Source: DASXRA01 sp036558905
GTDB taxonomy: Bacteria; Actinomycetota; Actinomycetes; Mycobacteriales; Jatrophihabitantaceae
Assembly (NCBI GenBank): GCA_036558905.1
Contig: DATBER010000032.1
Span: 62,001 to 126,000 of the forward strand
DNA: 64,000 nucleotides
Direction of reading: 5' to 3'
Shown here: positions 1-8,763 of the stretch, one piece after another
Layout: the number at the start of each line of letters is the position of its first letter
How positions within the stretch are numbered: the first letter of the stretch is position 1
Notes under the pieces: model-generated
Told to the model about the DNA's origin: nothing
What the model saw: only the letters and a program-made list of their open reading frames with translations
The model's database searches: none
Program-made: the position numbers and the translations under genes

Positions 1-137
1 GGTGGCGGCGGGCCGCGTCACGGCGCTGTTTTTCGGTCGGCACGAAGCGTTCCCTCCGGGTTCCCTCGAGGTCGGGCGGGCGCGAGGTCCGCGACAGTGT
101 ATGGAACCTGGCAAGGTGCGCGATCAGAGGCCGCTGG

Positions 138-1784
138 TTACTCCTTCTGGGCGCCCGTCACCAGGTATTTGCCATCGTCACCCTTCGTGCAGGTGACGAG
201 CAGCTTCGTGCCGTCCAGGGCGGTGAACTCGGTCTTGACGGTCGCCGCCTGGTCGTCGGTCGAGCTGTCGAACTTCGGGGTGAACACCTTGCCGTTCAGG
301 CTGCGGGTGAACGATTCGGGCACGCTGCCGGGCTTGGTGCACGCCTGCGCCCCGGACACGTCGAACAGCTCGGCGAAGATCACGTAGGTGATGGCCGGGC
401 CCTGCCCGTCGGTGCGCGGGTCGTCGCACTTGCCCGATGTGGTGGAGGTCGTCGTGGTCGGCTCGGGCGTGGTGGGACCCGGGGTGGTGGGGCCGGGCGA
501 GGTCGGTCCCGGTGTCGGGCCGGCCTCGTGGTGCTTGCCGCTCGTGGCCACGACTATGCCGATGACGATTCCGGCGACCGCGACCAGCGCGCAGCCGGCG
601 ATGATCCACATCCGCTTGTTGCCGCCGCGCTTGGGCGGTTCGCCGCCGTAGCCCGGATGGGGCTGGTGGTACTGCTGCGGCGGCCCGGGCGGCCCGGGCG
701 GGCCGTAGTGCTGGGCCGGAGGCGGCGCGGTGACCGGCGGCGGCGTGTACGACTGCACCGGGACCGGGGCGAAGGGATGGCCGGCCGGCTGCGGCGTGTG
801 CCCCGGCTGAGGCGGCGGCGTCGGGGTGTGCTGCGGCGGAGGGGTGTGCTGCGGCGGTGGCGTGTGCTGCGGCGGTGGCGTGTGGCCGGGCGCGCTCGGG
901 GCGGGCATCGGGGGAGCGGTGGCGACCGTCCGCTCGGCCGCGGCACCGCGATCGCGGACCCCGTCGATCACGTCGTCGAGCAGCTGCACGATCGTCGCCG
1001 CCGACGGGCGCCGAGCCGGGTCGCGACGCATCGCCTCGACGATCACGTCGGCGAGCGGACCCCCGTGCGGCGGCACCGGCGCGTCGGAGGTGGCGATCCG
1101 ATTGAGGATGGCCAGGGCGTTACCGCCGGCCGAGAACGGTGGCTCGCCCTCGACGGCCGCGTAGAGCATCGCGCCGAGCGCCCAGACGTCGCTGGCCGGG
1201 CTGTGGTTGCCGCCCAGCGCGATCTCGGGGGCCAGGAAGTTCGGCGTGCCGATGAACGTGCCGGTGGAGGTCATGCCGGCGTCGCCCTCGTCGCGGGCGA
1301 TACCGAAGTCGGTGAGCTTGGCCGTGCCGTCGGCCGCGATCAGCACGTTGGCCGGCTTGACGTCGCGGTGAATGATGCCGGCTCGGTGGGCCACACCCAG
1401 GGCGGCCGCGACCTGCCGGCCGATCCGGGCCGCGGCGACCGGGTCGAGCCGGCCGTCCTTCTGCTGAGCGACCAGCTCCTTGAGCGACTTGCCGCTGACC
1501 AGCTCCATCACCAGGCAGGGCAGTCCCTCGTCGACGACCACGTCGTAGATGCCCACCGCGTTGGGGTGGTTGAGCCGAGCGGCCAGGCGCGCCTCGCGCA
1601 TCGAGCGGCCGATCGTGACGTCGTCGCCCGCGCCGTCGCCGTAGGCCAGCCGCTTGACGGCGACGTCGCGCTGCAGGAGTGTGTCGCGAGCGCGCCACAC
1701 TTCGCCCATGCCACCCCGGCCGATCAGCTCGACGCACTCGTAACGACCGCCGATCACCCGGCCGGCGGCGCCGCCTGCGTCCAT
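138..1784 (-). CDS. Membrane Ser/Thr protein kinase (PknB-like) with proline-rich linker and secreted C-terminal domain
   Basis: Eukaryotic-type protein kinase. The N-terminal catalytic domain shows the glycine loop GRGGMGEVW, the VAVK lysine, the HRDVKPANVLI catalytic loop, TDFGIAR and a FLAPE segment. A proline-rich linker with repeated HTPPPQ units follows, then KRGGNKR and one membrane helix (WIIAGCALVAVAGIVIGIVV), then about 130 residues outside the cell with Thr/Pro repeats and three cysteines. There are no PASTA repeats, so the sensed ligand is unknown. GTG-ATG-ATG stand together at the start; ATG 1784 has the best spacing from GAGG (1790 is possible). It is transcribed away from the MBL-hisS-aspS operon. 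Substrates cannot be inferred. Confidence 0.9.
   Translation of the reverse strand: MDAGGAAGRVIGGRYECVELIGRGGMGEVWRARDTLLQRDVAVKRLAYGDGAGDDVTIGRSMREARLAARLNHPNAVGIYDVVVDEGLPCLVMELVSGKSLKELVAQQKDGRLDPVAAARIGRQVAAALGVAHRAGIIHRDVKPANVLIAADGTAKLTDFGIARDEGDAGMTSTGTFIGTPNFLAPEIALGGNHSPASDVWALGAMLYAAVEGEPPFSAGGNALAILNRIATSDAPVPPHGGPLADVIVEAMRRDPARRPSAATIVQLLDDVIDGVRDRGAAAERTVATAPPMPAPSAPGHTPPPQHTPPPQHTPPPQHTPTPPPQPGHTPQPAGHPFAPVPVQSYTPPPVTAPPPAQHYGPPGPPGPPQQYHQPHPGYGGEPPKRGGNKRMWIIAGCALVAVAGIVIGIVVATSGKHHEAGPTPGPTSPGPTTPGPTTPEPTTTTSTTSGKCDDPRTDGQGPAITYVIFAELFDVSGAQACTKPGSVPESFTRSLNGKVFTPKFDSSTDDQAATVKTEFTALDGTKLLVTCTKGDDGKYLVTGAQKE
826..879. repeat. Three tandem 18-bp units in the kinase linker
   Basis: Three near-identical 18-bp units (GTGTGCTGCGGCGG plus AGGG or TGGC) encode on the minus strand the repeated HTPPPQ hexapeptides of the proline-rich linker. 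Unit number could vary between strains by slippage. Confidence 0.85.
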
Positions 1785-1909
1785 CATCACCTCGTAAGCC
1801 GGTTCGCGAGTCGGTAGGGCAGTCTAGCCAGTAAGACCACCGTTTTCGGGCGCGATACGCCAAAAGCCGCGCCGACCGGTAATCGCGGCAGCGATCACCG
1901 GGCAGTCGG

Positions 1910-1915
1910 TAGGCT
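1910..1915 (+). promoter_or_regulatory. -10 element upstream of the MBL-hisS-aspS operon
   Basis: TAGGCT fits the actinobacterial TANNNT -10. A start of transcription about 7 nt downstream (near 1922) would lie past the GTG at 1919, which supports GTG 1958 as the translation start. Confidence 0.45.
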
Positions 1916-1957
1916 TGTGTGTCCTGTCCGCGTCCGAAGTTACGGGAGTTGCTCGCT

Positions 1958-2614
1958 GTGCTGATCGCGGGGATCCCGTCGGCCGCGACGGCCACGAACT
2001 GCTGGGTCGTTGCCCCCGGCCCGGGCGAGCAGTGCGTGGTGATCGATCCGGGCATCGACGTCGAGTCCGGCCTCGACGACGTGATCGCCGAGAACCGGCT
2101 GCACCCGGTGGCGGTGCTGCTCACACACGGGCATATCGACCACACGTTCTCGGTCGTGCCGGTGTGCCAGGCCCGCGACGTCGCCGCCTACATCCACCCG
2201 GACGACCGGGGCCAGCTGGCCGACCCCTGGTCCGGGCTCGGCCTGCCGTCCGGCACGCCGCTGCTCGGGCTGGGCGGCTTCCCGCTGGCCGAGCCGGACG
2301 ACGTGCGGGAGCTGGCCGACGGCGTGGCCGTGCCGCTCGGCGGGCTGAAGTTCGGCGTGCGGCACGCGCCGGGCCACACCCGCGGCTCGGTCGTGTTCGA
2401 TTTGGACGATCAGCTATTCAGCGGCGACGTGCTGTTCGCCGGCTCGATCGGGCGGGTCGACCTGCCCGGCGGCTCGATGGCCGACATGACCGCGTCGCTG
2501 CTCGAGGTCATCCTGCCGCTGCCCGACGAGACGGTGGTCCATCCCGGACACGGCCCGTCGACCACCATCGGGCGCGAACGCGCCACCAACCCCTACCTGC
2601 TGGATCTTCTGTGA
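1958..2614 (+). CDS. MBL-fold metallohydrolase (glyoxalase II-like)
   Basis: Metallo-beta-lactamase-fold hydrolase of the small glyoxalase II-like group found upstream of hisS in many actinobacteria. THGHIDH supplies the first metal site (HxHxDH), HAPGHTRGSVVF the next histidine, LFSGDVLFAGSIGR the bridging Asp, and VHPGHG the last His. GTG 1958 is chosen because GGGAG lies 9 nt upstream and the protein then begins VLIAGIPSAATATNCW, as family members do; a 13-codon extension to GTG 1919 is possible. The substrate is not known. Its stop overlaps the hisS start by 4 bp (GTGA), so the two are probably translationally coupled. Confidence 0.85.
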   Translation: MLIAGIPSAATATNCWVVAPGPGEQCVVIDPGIDVESGLDDVIAENRLHPVAVLLTHGHIDHTFSVVPVCQARDVAAYIHPDDRGQLADPWSGLGLPSGTPLLGLGGFPLAEPDDVRELADGVAVPLGGLKFGVRHAPGHTRGSVVFDLDDQLFSGDVLFAGSIGRVDLPGGSMADMTASLLEVILPLPDETVVHPGHGPSTTIGRERATNPYLLDLL

Positions 2615-3936
2615 GTGCGAAACCAACCCCGCTCAGCGGGTTTCCCGAGTTCCTGCCTGCGCAGCGGATGGTCGAGCTGCACGTCATCGAGACGGTGCGC
2701 GAGACGTTCGAGCTGCACGGGTTCGCCTCGATCGAGACACGCGCGGCCGAGCCGCTCGAGCAGCTGCTGCGCAAGGGCGAGATCGACAAGGAGGTGTACG
2801 TCCTGCGGCGGCTGCACGCGTCCGACGACGACACCTCGACGCTGGGTCTGCATTACGACCTGACCGTGCCGTTCGCGCGCTACGTGCTGGAGAACGCCGG
2901 CAAGCTGGAGTTCCCCTTCCGGCGCTACCAGATCCAGAAGGCGTGGCGGGGCGAGCGTCCGCAGGAGGGACGCTTCCGCGAGTTCACCCAGGCCGACATC
3001 GACGTGGTCGGGCGGGACGAGTTGCCGTTCCACCACGACGTGGAGATCGCCCGGGTGATGGCCGAGGCGCTGTCCCGGCTGCCGGTGCCGCCGCTGCGGC
3101 TGCAGGTCAACAACCGCAAGCTGATCGAGGGCTTCTACCGGGGCGTCGGCGCGGCCGATCCGGCGGCGGTCATGCGGGTGATCGACAAGCTGGACAAGGT
3201 GCCGCCGGACGTCATCGCCAAGATGCTGGCCGACGACGCCGGACTGGGCGACGCGCAGGTGGCGCAATGCCTGGCGCTGGCCGAGATCCGCACGTCGGAC
3301 ACGTCCTTCGTGGCGCAGGTCCGCGAGCTCGGCGTCGAGCACGAGCTGCTCGACCTCGGGCTGGCCGAGCTCGAGGCGGTGGTGGCCGGCTGCGCGGCGG
3401 CGGTCAACGACCGGTTCGGTGTCGAGGCCGACCTGCGCATCGCCCGCGGGCTGGACTACTACACCGGCACCGTGTTCGAGACCCGGATGGCCGGCTTCGA
3501 GAGCATCGGCTCGATCTGCTCAGGTGGCCGCTACGACTCGCTCGCGTCGGACGGCAGGACGACCTACCCGGGCGTGGGCATCTCGCTGGGCATCAGCCGG
3601 ATGCTGGTGCCGCTGCTGGCCCGGGGCCGGCTGGCCGCGTCGCGGTCGGTGCCCTCGGCTGTGCTGGTGGCCCTCCCGTCCGACACCGATCGGGACAAGT
3701 GCGATGAGATCGCACAGGCGCTGCGGGCCCGGGGTATCGCCACCGAGGTCGCGCCGACGGCGGCCAAGTACGGTCGCCAGATCCGCTTCGCCGAGCGCCG
3801 CGGCATCCCGTTCGTGTGGTTCCCCGACTCCGGCGAGGTGAAGGACATCCGCAGCGGCGATCAGGTCGCCGCCGATCCGAATACCTGGACGCCCCCCGCC
3901 ACCGACTTGAAGCCCCGGATTGAGGAGACATCGTGA
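2611..3936 (+). CDS. hisS: Histidyl-tRNA synthetase
   Basis: Class II aminoacyl-tRNA synthetase that charges tRNA-His. Visible signatures are the motif 2 region (AWRGERPQEGRFREFTQADID), the histidine-specific LDYYTGTVFE segment, motif 3 (GISLGISRML) and a C-terminal anticodon-binding alpha/beta domain (from about AVLVALPSDTDRD). At 441 residues it has the usual length. GTG 2611 is fixed by the GTGA overlap with the upstream hydrolase; its own stop overlaps the aspS GTG in the same way, giving a compact three-gene operon. Confidence 0.96.
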   Translation: MSAKPTPLSGFPEFLPAQRMVELHVIETVRETFELHGFASIETRAAEPLEQLLRKGEIDKEVYVLRRLHASDDDTSTLGLHYDLTVPFARYVLENAGKLEFPFRRYQIQKAWRGERPQEGRFREFTQADIDVVGRDELPFHHDVEIARVMAEALSRLPVPPLRLQVNNRKLIEGFYRGVGAADPAAVMRVIDKLDKVPPDVIAKMLADDAGLGDAQVAQCLALAEIRTSDTSFVAQVRELGVEHELLDLGLAELEAVVAGCAAAVNDRFGVEADLRIARGLDYYTGTVFETRMAGFESIGSICSGGRYDSLASDGRTTYPGVGISLGISRMLVPLLARGRLAASRSVPSAVLVALPSDTDRDKCDEIAQALRARGIATEVAPTAAKYGRQIRFAERRGIPFVWFPDSGEVKDIRSGDQVAADPNTWTPPATDLKPRIEETS

Positions 3937-5690
3937 TCCGCACCCACGACGCCGGCACGCTGCGTCGCGAGAACGCCGGCCAGACCGTCACCCTGGCCGG
4001 CTGGGTGGCCCGCCGACGCGACCACGGGGGAGTCGCGTTCATCGACCTGCGCGACGCGTCGGGCACCGTCCAGGTCGTGATGCGCGACGACGAGCTGGCC
4101 CACGACCTGCGCAACGAGTGGTGCGTGGCCGTCACCGGCGAGGTGCGCGAGCGCACCGAGGGCAACGTCAACCCGAACATCCCGACCGGCGAGATCGAGG
4201 TCGTCGCCTCGCGGCTGGACGTGCTGAGCGAGGCGGCGCCGTTGCCGTTCCAGATCGACGAGCACGCCGAGGTCGGCGAAGAGGCCCGGCTCAAGTACCG
4301 GTATCTGGACCTGCGGCGGCCCGAACCGGCCGCCGCGATCCGGCTGCGCAGCCAGGTGAACCGCGCCGCTCGCGACGTGCTGTACGGGCAGAACTTCGTC
4401 GAGATCGAGACCCCGACGATGACCCGTTCGACGCCGGAGGGGGCGCGCGACTTCCTGGTGCCGGCCCGGTTGCGGCCGGGCAGCTGGTACGCGCTGCCGC
4501 AGTCGCCGCAGCTGTTCAAGCAGCTGCTGATGGTCGGCGGCATGGAGCGCTACTTCCAGATCGCCCGCTGCTACCGCGACGAGGACTTCCGGGCCGACCG
4601 GCAGCCGGAGTTCACCCAGCTCGACATCGAGATGAGCTTCGTCGACCAGGACGACATCATCGCGTTGTCCGAGCAGATCCTGGTCGCGCTGTGGCGGCTG
4701 GTCGGGCACAAGATCACGACGCCCGTCCCGCGGATGACCTACGCCGACGCGATGGCCCGATACGGCACGGACAAGCCGGATCTGCGCTTCGACCTGGAAC
4801 TGGTCGACTGCACCGACTTCTTCAAGGACACGCCGTTCCGGGTGTTCCAGGCCGCCTACGTCGGCGCCGTGGTGATGGCCGGCGGCGCGTCGCAGCCGCG
4901 GCGCACGCTCGACGCCTGGCAGGAGTTCGCCAAGCAGCGGGGGCACCGCGGGCTGGCCTACGTGCTGGTCGGCGACGAGGGCGAGCTGGGCGGCCCGGTC
5001 GCGAAGAACTTGTCCGACGCCGAGCGCGAGGACCTGGCCAAGCACGTGGGCGCGAAGCCGGGCGATTGCGTCTTCTTCGCCGCGGGGCCGGCCTCGTCCG
5101 CGCGCAACCTGCTCGGCGCGGCCCGGCTGGAGATCGGCCAGCGCCTGGGCCTGATCGACGCGGCGGCCTGGTCGTTCGTGTGGATCGTCGACGCGCCGCT
5201 GTTCGAGCCGTCCAGCGAGGCCGAGGCGGCCGGCGACGTCGCCGTCGGATCCGGCGCCTGGACGGCGGTGCACCACGCGTTCACCTCGCCCAAGCCGGAG
5301 TCGATGGACACGTTCGACACCGACCCGGCTTCAGCGCTGGCCTACGCCTACGACATCGTCTGCAACGGCAACGAGATCGGCGGCGGCTCGATCCGTATCC
5401 ACCGCGCCGACGTGCAGGAGCGGGTGTTCGCCGTGATGGGGCTGTCCAAGGAGCAGGCCCAGGAGAAGTTCGGGTTCCTGCTCGAGGCGTTCAAGTACGG
5501 TGCCCCGCCGCACGGCGGAATCGCATTCGGATGGGATCGCATCTGCGCCCTGCTGGCCGGCAGCGACTCGATCCGCGACGTGATCGCCTTCCCCAAGACG
5601 GGCGGCGGCTACGACCCGCTGACCGGCGCCCCGGCGCCCATCACGCCCGAGCAGCGCAAGGAGGCGGGCATCGACGCCCAGCCCGAGTGA
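3933..5690 (+). CDS. aspS: Aspartyl-tRNA synthetase
   Basis: Class IIb synthetase that charges tRNA-Asp, and possibly also tRNA-Asn if the organism uses the GatCAB amidation route (gatCAB is not in this window). The N-terminal OB fold (VTLAGWVARRRDHGGVAFIDLRD) binds the anticodon. The catalytic domain has motif 2 (CYRDEDFRADRQPEFTQLD) and motif 3 (GGIAFGWDRICALL), with the bacterial GAD insertion between. 585 residues is normal. GTG 3933 overlaps the hisS stop, and GAGGAG lies about 7 nt upstream. A palindromic repeat begins 8 bp after its stop. Confidence 0.96.
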   Translation: MIRTHDAGTLRRENAGQTVTLAGWVARRRDHGGVAFIDLRDASGTVQVVMRDDELAHDLRNEWCVAVTGEVRERTEGNVNPNIPTGEIEVVASRLDVLSEAAPLPFQIDEHAEVGEEARLKYRYLDLRRPEPAAAIRLRSQVNRAARDVLYGQNFVEIETPTMTRSTPEGARDFLVPARLRPGSWYALPQSPQLFKQLLMVGGMERYFQIARCYRDEDFRADRQPEFTQLDIEMSFVDQDDIIALSEQILVALWRLVGHKITTPVPRMTYADAMARYGTDKPDLRFDLELVDCTDFFKDTPFRVFQAAYVGAVVMAGGASQPRRTLDAWQEFAKQRGHRGLAYVLVGDEGELGGPVAKNLSDAEREDLAKHVGAKPGDCVFFAAGPASSARNLLGAARLEIGQRLGLIDAAAWSFVWIVDAPLFEPSSEAEAAGDVAVGSGAWTAVHHAFTSPKPESMDTFDTDPASALAYAYDIVCNGNEIGGGSIRIHRADVQERVFAVMGLSKEQAQEKFGFLLEAFKYGAPPHGGIAFGWDRICALLAGSDSIRDVIAFPKTGGGYDPLTGAPAPITPEQRKEAGIDAQPE

Positions 5691-5697
5691 GCGCCCG

Positions 5698-5747
5698 CCG
5701 GTTTTGGTCACCAGGTCCCGTATAACCGGCCCGGTGACCAAAACCGC
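5698..5747. repeat. Palindromic dispersed repeat, copy 1
   Basis: A perfect inverted repeat, GGTTTTGGTCACC with GGTGACCAAAACC, separated by 20 bp. A second copy at 33251-33300 matches at roughly 88% including the spacer (AGGTC.CG.ATA.CCGGCCC). The shared spacer argues for a mobile or amplified repeat rather than two independent terminators. Downstream of aspS it may also terminate transcription, but there is no T-run. Confidence 0.8.
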
Positions 5748-5812
5748 GCGTTGACCAGCCGGCTCACGCGGCTGAGGATCGGGTCATTGGCAGAAACCCC
5801 AGGGAGGCTCCA

Positions 5813-6376
5813 ATGGCCAAGGTTCTGATTCTCACCGGCGACGCGGCCGAAGACCTCGAGGTCATGTATCCCTACCAGCGGCTGCTGGAGGAGGGCTACG
5901 AGGTGCACATCGCGGCGCCGAGCAAGAAGAAGCTCCAGTTCGTCGTGCACGACTTCGTCGACGGCTTCGACACCTACACCGAGAAGCCCGGCCACACCTG
6001 GCCGGCTGACGTTGCCTTCGCCGACGTCGACCCGTCCGACTACGTCGCGGTGGTCGTGCCGGGTGGGCGCGCGCCCGAGTACATCCGCAACGACGCCGAC
6101 GTGCAGCGCATCCTCAAGCACTTCGCCGAGGGCGACAAGCCGATCGCGCACCTGTGCCACGGTCCGCTCGCGCTGGCCGCGGCCGACGTGCTGCGCGGGC
6201 GGCGCAGCGCCGCCTACCCGGCGCTCGCCCTGGACGTCGCGGCGGCCGGCGCCGAGTTCGTCGACAGCGAGGCGGTCGTCGACGGCGTGATGGTCTCCGG
6301 GCGGGCCTGGCCCGACCACCCGGCCTGGATGCGCGAGTTCATGTCGATCCTGCGGGCCAAGGCACCGGCCCGCTGA
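5813..6376 (+). CDS. DJ-1/PfpI family protein
   Basis: Class I glutamine-amidotransferase-like protein of the DJ-1/PfpI superfamily (187 residues). The nucleophile elbow AHLCHGPLALAA carries Cys115 followed by His, and the glutamate of EDLEVMYP near residue 13 is in the position of the family's acid residue. Relatives are reported as deglycases, cysteine proteases or stress proteins, so the precise reaction is open. GGGAGG lies a few bases upstream of ATG 5813. It stands alone between the aspS repeat and the acyl-CoA dehydrogenase. Confidence 0.85.
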   Translation: MAKVLILTGDAAEDLEVMYPYQRLLEEGYEVHIAAPSKKKLQFVVHDFVDGFDTYTEKPGHTWPADVAFADVDPSDYVAVVVPGGRAPEYIRNDADVQRILKHFAEGDKPIAHLCHGPLALAAADVLRGRRSAAYPALALDVAAAGAEFVDSEAVVDGVMVSGRAWPDHPAWMREFMSILRAKAPAR

Positions 6377-6438
6377 CCGAGCCCGAAACGTCAGCTCACC
6401 GCGCTACTGTCGGGTAGATCCCCGACCGAGGAGCCGGC

Positions 6439-7614
6439 ATGGTGGATTTCGCGCTGACCGACGAGCAACGCGCCATTCGTGAGACGGCCCGGGCGTTCAT
6501 CACCGACGAGATCGTCCCGCGCGAGGCCGAGGCGCTGCGCCGTGAGCGCGAGGGCCACGCCGGCATCAGCCAGGACGAGATTCGCGAGTTGCAGCTCAAG
6601 GCGCGCGCGTTCGGGTTCTGGGGGTTGGCCACGCCCGACGAGTACGGCGGCATGGACCTGCCCGCGTTGACCCAGGCGCTGATCTGGACCGAGCTCGGCC
6701 GCACGTTCATCCCGTTCCGGTTCGGGGGCGAGGCCGACAACATCCTGTTCCACGGCAACGACGCGCAGCGGGCCGAGTACCTGGTGCCGACCATCGAGGG
6801 CGAGCGGCTGTCCTGCTTCGCGATCACCGAGCCGGGTGCCGGGTCGGACGCGGCCAACATCAAGACCAGCGCCCACCGCGACGGCGGTGACTGGCTGATC
6901 AACGGCGAGAAGACGTTCATCACCGGCGGCAACGACGCCGACTTCGCCATCGTCATCGCAGTGACCGATCCCGAGCAGGGCGCACGCACCGGCTCGACCG
7001 CGTTCCTGGTCGACCGGGCCATGGGCTGGACCTCGCACTTCATCCCGACGATGGGCGAGGGCGGCCCGGCGTCGTTGGTGTTCGACGATGTGCGCGTACC
7101 GGCCCGCAATGTGCTGGGTGAGATCGGCGAGGGTTTCGAGCTCGGCATGGAGTGGATCGGCAAGGGCCGCTACCTGATCCCGGCCCGGGCGCTGGGCGCG
7201 GCCGAGCGGTTGCTGCAGATGGCGCTCGACCAGGCCAACACCCGCGAGACGTTCGGCAAGCCGATCGGCACCAACCAGGCCATCCAGTGGATGATCGCCG
7301 ACTCCGAGGTCGAGCTCGAGGCGGCCCGCTGGCTGGTGCTGCGCGCCGCCTGGATCGTCGACTGTCCTGGCAGCGGCCGCGACCCCCGGCACTCCTCGTC
7401 GATGGCCAAGCTGTTCGGCGCCAACATGGCCAACCGGGTGGTCGACCGGGTGCTGCAGATCCACGGCGGCATGGGCTACACCCGTGAGCTGCCCATCGAA
7501 CGCTGGTACCGCGAGGCCCGGCTGTGGCGGATCTTCGAGGGCACCGACGAGATGCAGCGGCTGATCATCTCCCGGGACCTGCTGCGGGGCTACACCAAGA
7601 TCGGCCTGGACTAG
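6439..7614 (+). CDS. Acyl-CoA dehydrogenase
   Basis: FAD-dependent acyl-CoA dehydrogenase, 391 residues, the usual length. Seen are the N-terminal helical domain, the FAD/substrate signature CFAITEPGAGSDAANIKT, the FITGG segment, and near the C-terminus QIHGGMGYTRELPIERWYREARLWRIFEGTDEMQR, whose Glu in the FEGT turn is where family members keep the catalytic base. Chain-length specificity cannot be read. A good site (GAGGAG) precedes ATG 6439. The TAG stop is formed by the CTAG boundary of the inverted-repeat element that follows, so the insertion sits exactly at the 3' end of the gene. Confidence 0.93.
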   Translation: MVDFALTDEQRAIRETARAFITDEIVPREAEALRREREGHAGISQDEIRELQLKARAFGFWGLATPDEYGGMDLPALTQALIWTELGRTFIPFRFGGEADNILFHGNDAQRAEYLVPTIEGERLSCFAITEPGAGSDAANIKTSAHRDGGDWLINGEKTFITGGNDADFAIVIAVTDPEQGARTGSTAFLVDRAMGWTSHFIPTMGEGGPASLVFDDVRVPARNVLGEIGEGFELGMEWIGKGRYLIPARALGAAERLLQMALDQANTRETFGKPIGTNQAIQWMIADSEVELEAARWLVLRAAWIVDCPGSGRDPRHSSSMAKLFGANMANRVVDRVLQIHGGMGYTRELPIERWYREARLWRIFEGTDEMQRLIISRDLLRGYTKIGLD

Positions 7615-7777
7615 TGTCCCGCGCCAGGAATTCAGCCGATAATTCCGGCGCCCAGCCGCACGCTCGCGGCGTTGTCGTCGTCGCCGATACAACAGCGGTA
7701 TCGGCTCCTCCTCCGCCTTGCGAGCGCACACCTGGATCACCGGACTTATTCGCCCAATTCCCGGCGCGGGACACTAG
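7611..7777. mobile_element. MITE-like element with 22-bp terminal inverted repeats
   Basis: A 167-bp segment bounded by inverted repeats CTAGTGTCCCGCGCC.. and ..GGCGCGGGACACTAG (22 bp, one mismatch); weaker similarity runs about 16 bp further inward. An internal hairpin GCCGATAC/GTATCGGC lies at 7683-7705. It has no coding capacity. CTAG at both ends resembles the TA-type target site of IS630/Tc1-mariner elements, which suggests a non-autonomous derivative; no parental transposase lies in the window. It occupies most of the gap between the acyl-CoA dehydrogenase and the next gene. Confidence 0.65.
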
Positions 7778-7832
7778 TGCCCCGCTGTCGACGGCGAAGG
7801 GATAGATCGACTCCGCTCAACCGGGCGCTGAT

Positions 7833-8696
7833 TCACACGGCGTCGAGACGGGCCAGGTGCTCGGAGGTCAATTCCAGGTCGGTCGCGGCGGCCGAGTCGG
7901 TGATCGACTCGGGCCGGCTCGCCCCCGGGATCGGGATCACCGCCGGCGACTTGGCCAGCATCCAGGCCAGGCACACCCGTTGCGGGCTGACCGCGAGCTC
8001 GGCGCCCACCTGCTCGAACGCGGTGTGCTGTCCGCCGAGCCCGTGCGCCTGCCGGGTGCCGCCGAGCGGGGACCAGGGAAGGAACGCCAACCCCAGCTCG
8101 TCGCACAGCCGCAGCTCCGGCTCGCTGGACCGGAAGCGCGGCGAGAACTCGTTCTGTACGCCGGCCAGGGCGTCGCCGAGGATCTCGTGGGCCAGCCGGA
8201 TCTGGTCGGGGTCGGCGTTGGACAGGCCGATCATGCGGGCCTTGCCGGAGTCGTGGATCTCCTTCAGCGTGCCCATGACCTCGGCGTAGGGCACGTTCGG
8301 GTCGGGCCGGTGGTGCTGGTAGAGGTCAATCTGCTCGACGCCCAGGTTCTGCAGGCTGGCGTCGACCGCGGACCGCAGCCCTGCGGCCGAGCTGTCCAGG
8401 CCCCAGCTGCCGTCGGTGTCGCGGGTGTGCCCGCCCTTGGTGGCGACGAGCACCTTCCCCTTGACGCCCAGCCGCCCGAGCAGCGAGGCGACGAGGCGCT
8501 CGTTGGCGCCCATGATGTCGACCCCGAGCGTCGACGGGCCGTAGGCGATGGCGGTGTCGATCAGCGTGATGCCGGCGTCGAGTGCCGCCCGCACGGTGGC
8601 CTCGGCTCGCTCGACCCGCTCGGGCCGGTTGTCGAGCTGCATGGCCCCGAGCCCGATCGTGCTGACGGTGTCCGGGCCGATTCGCCGTGTCTGCAT
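7833..8696 (-). CDS. Aldo/keto reductase
   Basis: NADPH-dependent aldo/keto reductase, 287 residues. It reads MQTRRIGPDTVSTIGLGAMQLDN at the start; catalytic Asp and Tyr are in DTAIAYGPS, Lys in LVATKGGHT and His in LYQHHRPDP. ARMIGLSNAD and VIPIPGASRPESI carry the NADPH-binding part. ATG 8696 is chosen because family members start just before this barrel strand; upstream in-frame starts would add 46 unrelated residues. It diverges from the DinB-like gene. The substrate is unknown. Confidence 0.9.
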   Translation of the reverse strand: MQTRRIGPDTVSTIGLGAMQLDNRPERVERAEATVRAALDAGITLIDTAIAYGPSTLGVDIMGANERLVASLLGRLGVKGKVLVATKGGHTRDTDGSWGLDSSAAGLRSAVDASLQNLGVEQIDLYQHHRPDPNVPYAEVMGTLKEIHDSGKARMIGLSNADPDQIRLAHEILGDALAGVQNEFSPRFRSSEPELRLCDELGLAFLPWSPLGGTRQAHGLGGQHTAFEQVGAELAVSPQRVCLAWMLAKSPAVIPIPGASRPESITDSAAATDLELTSEHLARLDAV

Positions 8697-8751
8697 AACC
8701 AGATCCTGGCACGCGGTGAATTGTTCGGCCGTCGCCGGACAGTCGCGGCCG

Positions 8752-8757
8752 TACCGT
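8752..8757 (+). promoter_or_regulatory. -10 element for a leaderless DinB-like transcript
   Basis: TACCGT followed by exactly 6 nt and then ATG 8764: the TANNNT-N6-start arrangement typical of leaderless actinobacterial genes. No Shine-Dalgarno sequence precedes the ATG. Confidence 0.5.
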
Positions 8758-8763
8758 TCAGCC

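Noticed and set aside
1..137. Possible gene end at the left edge of the window
   Set aside because: Open frames there show no domain or codon pattern I can support; nothing is called.
528..1817. Long open frame on the plus strand across the first kinase
   Set aside because: Arg/Val-rich, no domain, fully antisense to an intact kinase; a product of GC-rich codon positions.
1915..3936. A single 673-codon frame joining the MBL region to HisS
   Set aside because: The part before 2611 is Arg-rich shadow sequence; the MBL protein is in another frame and HisS starts at GTG 2611.
7611..7777. The inverted repeat after the acyl-CoA dehydrogenase as a transcription terminator
   Set aside because: The arms are separated by 123 bp and there is no T-run; it fits a mobile element better.
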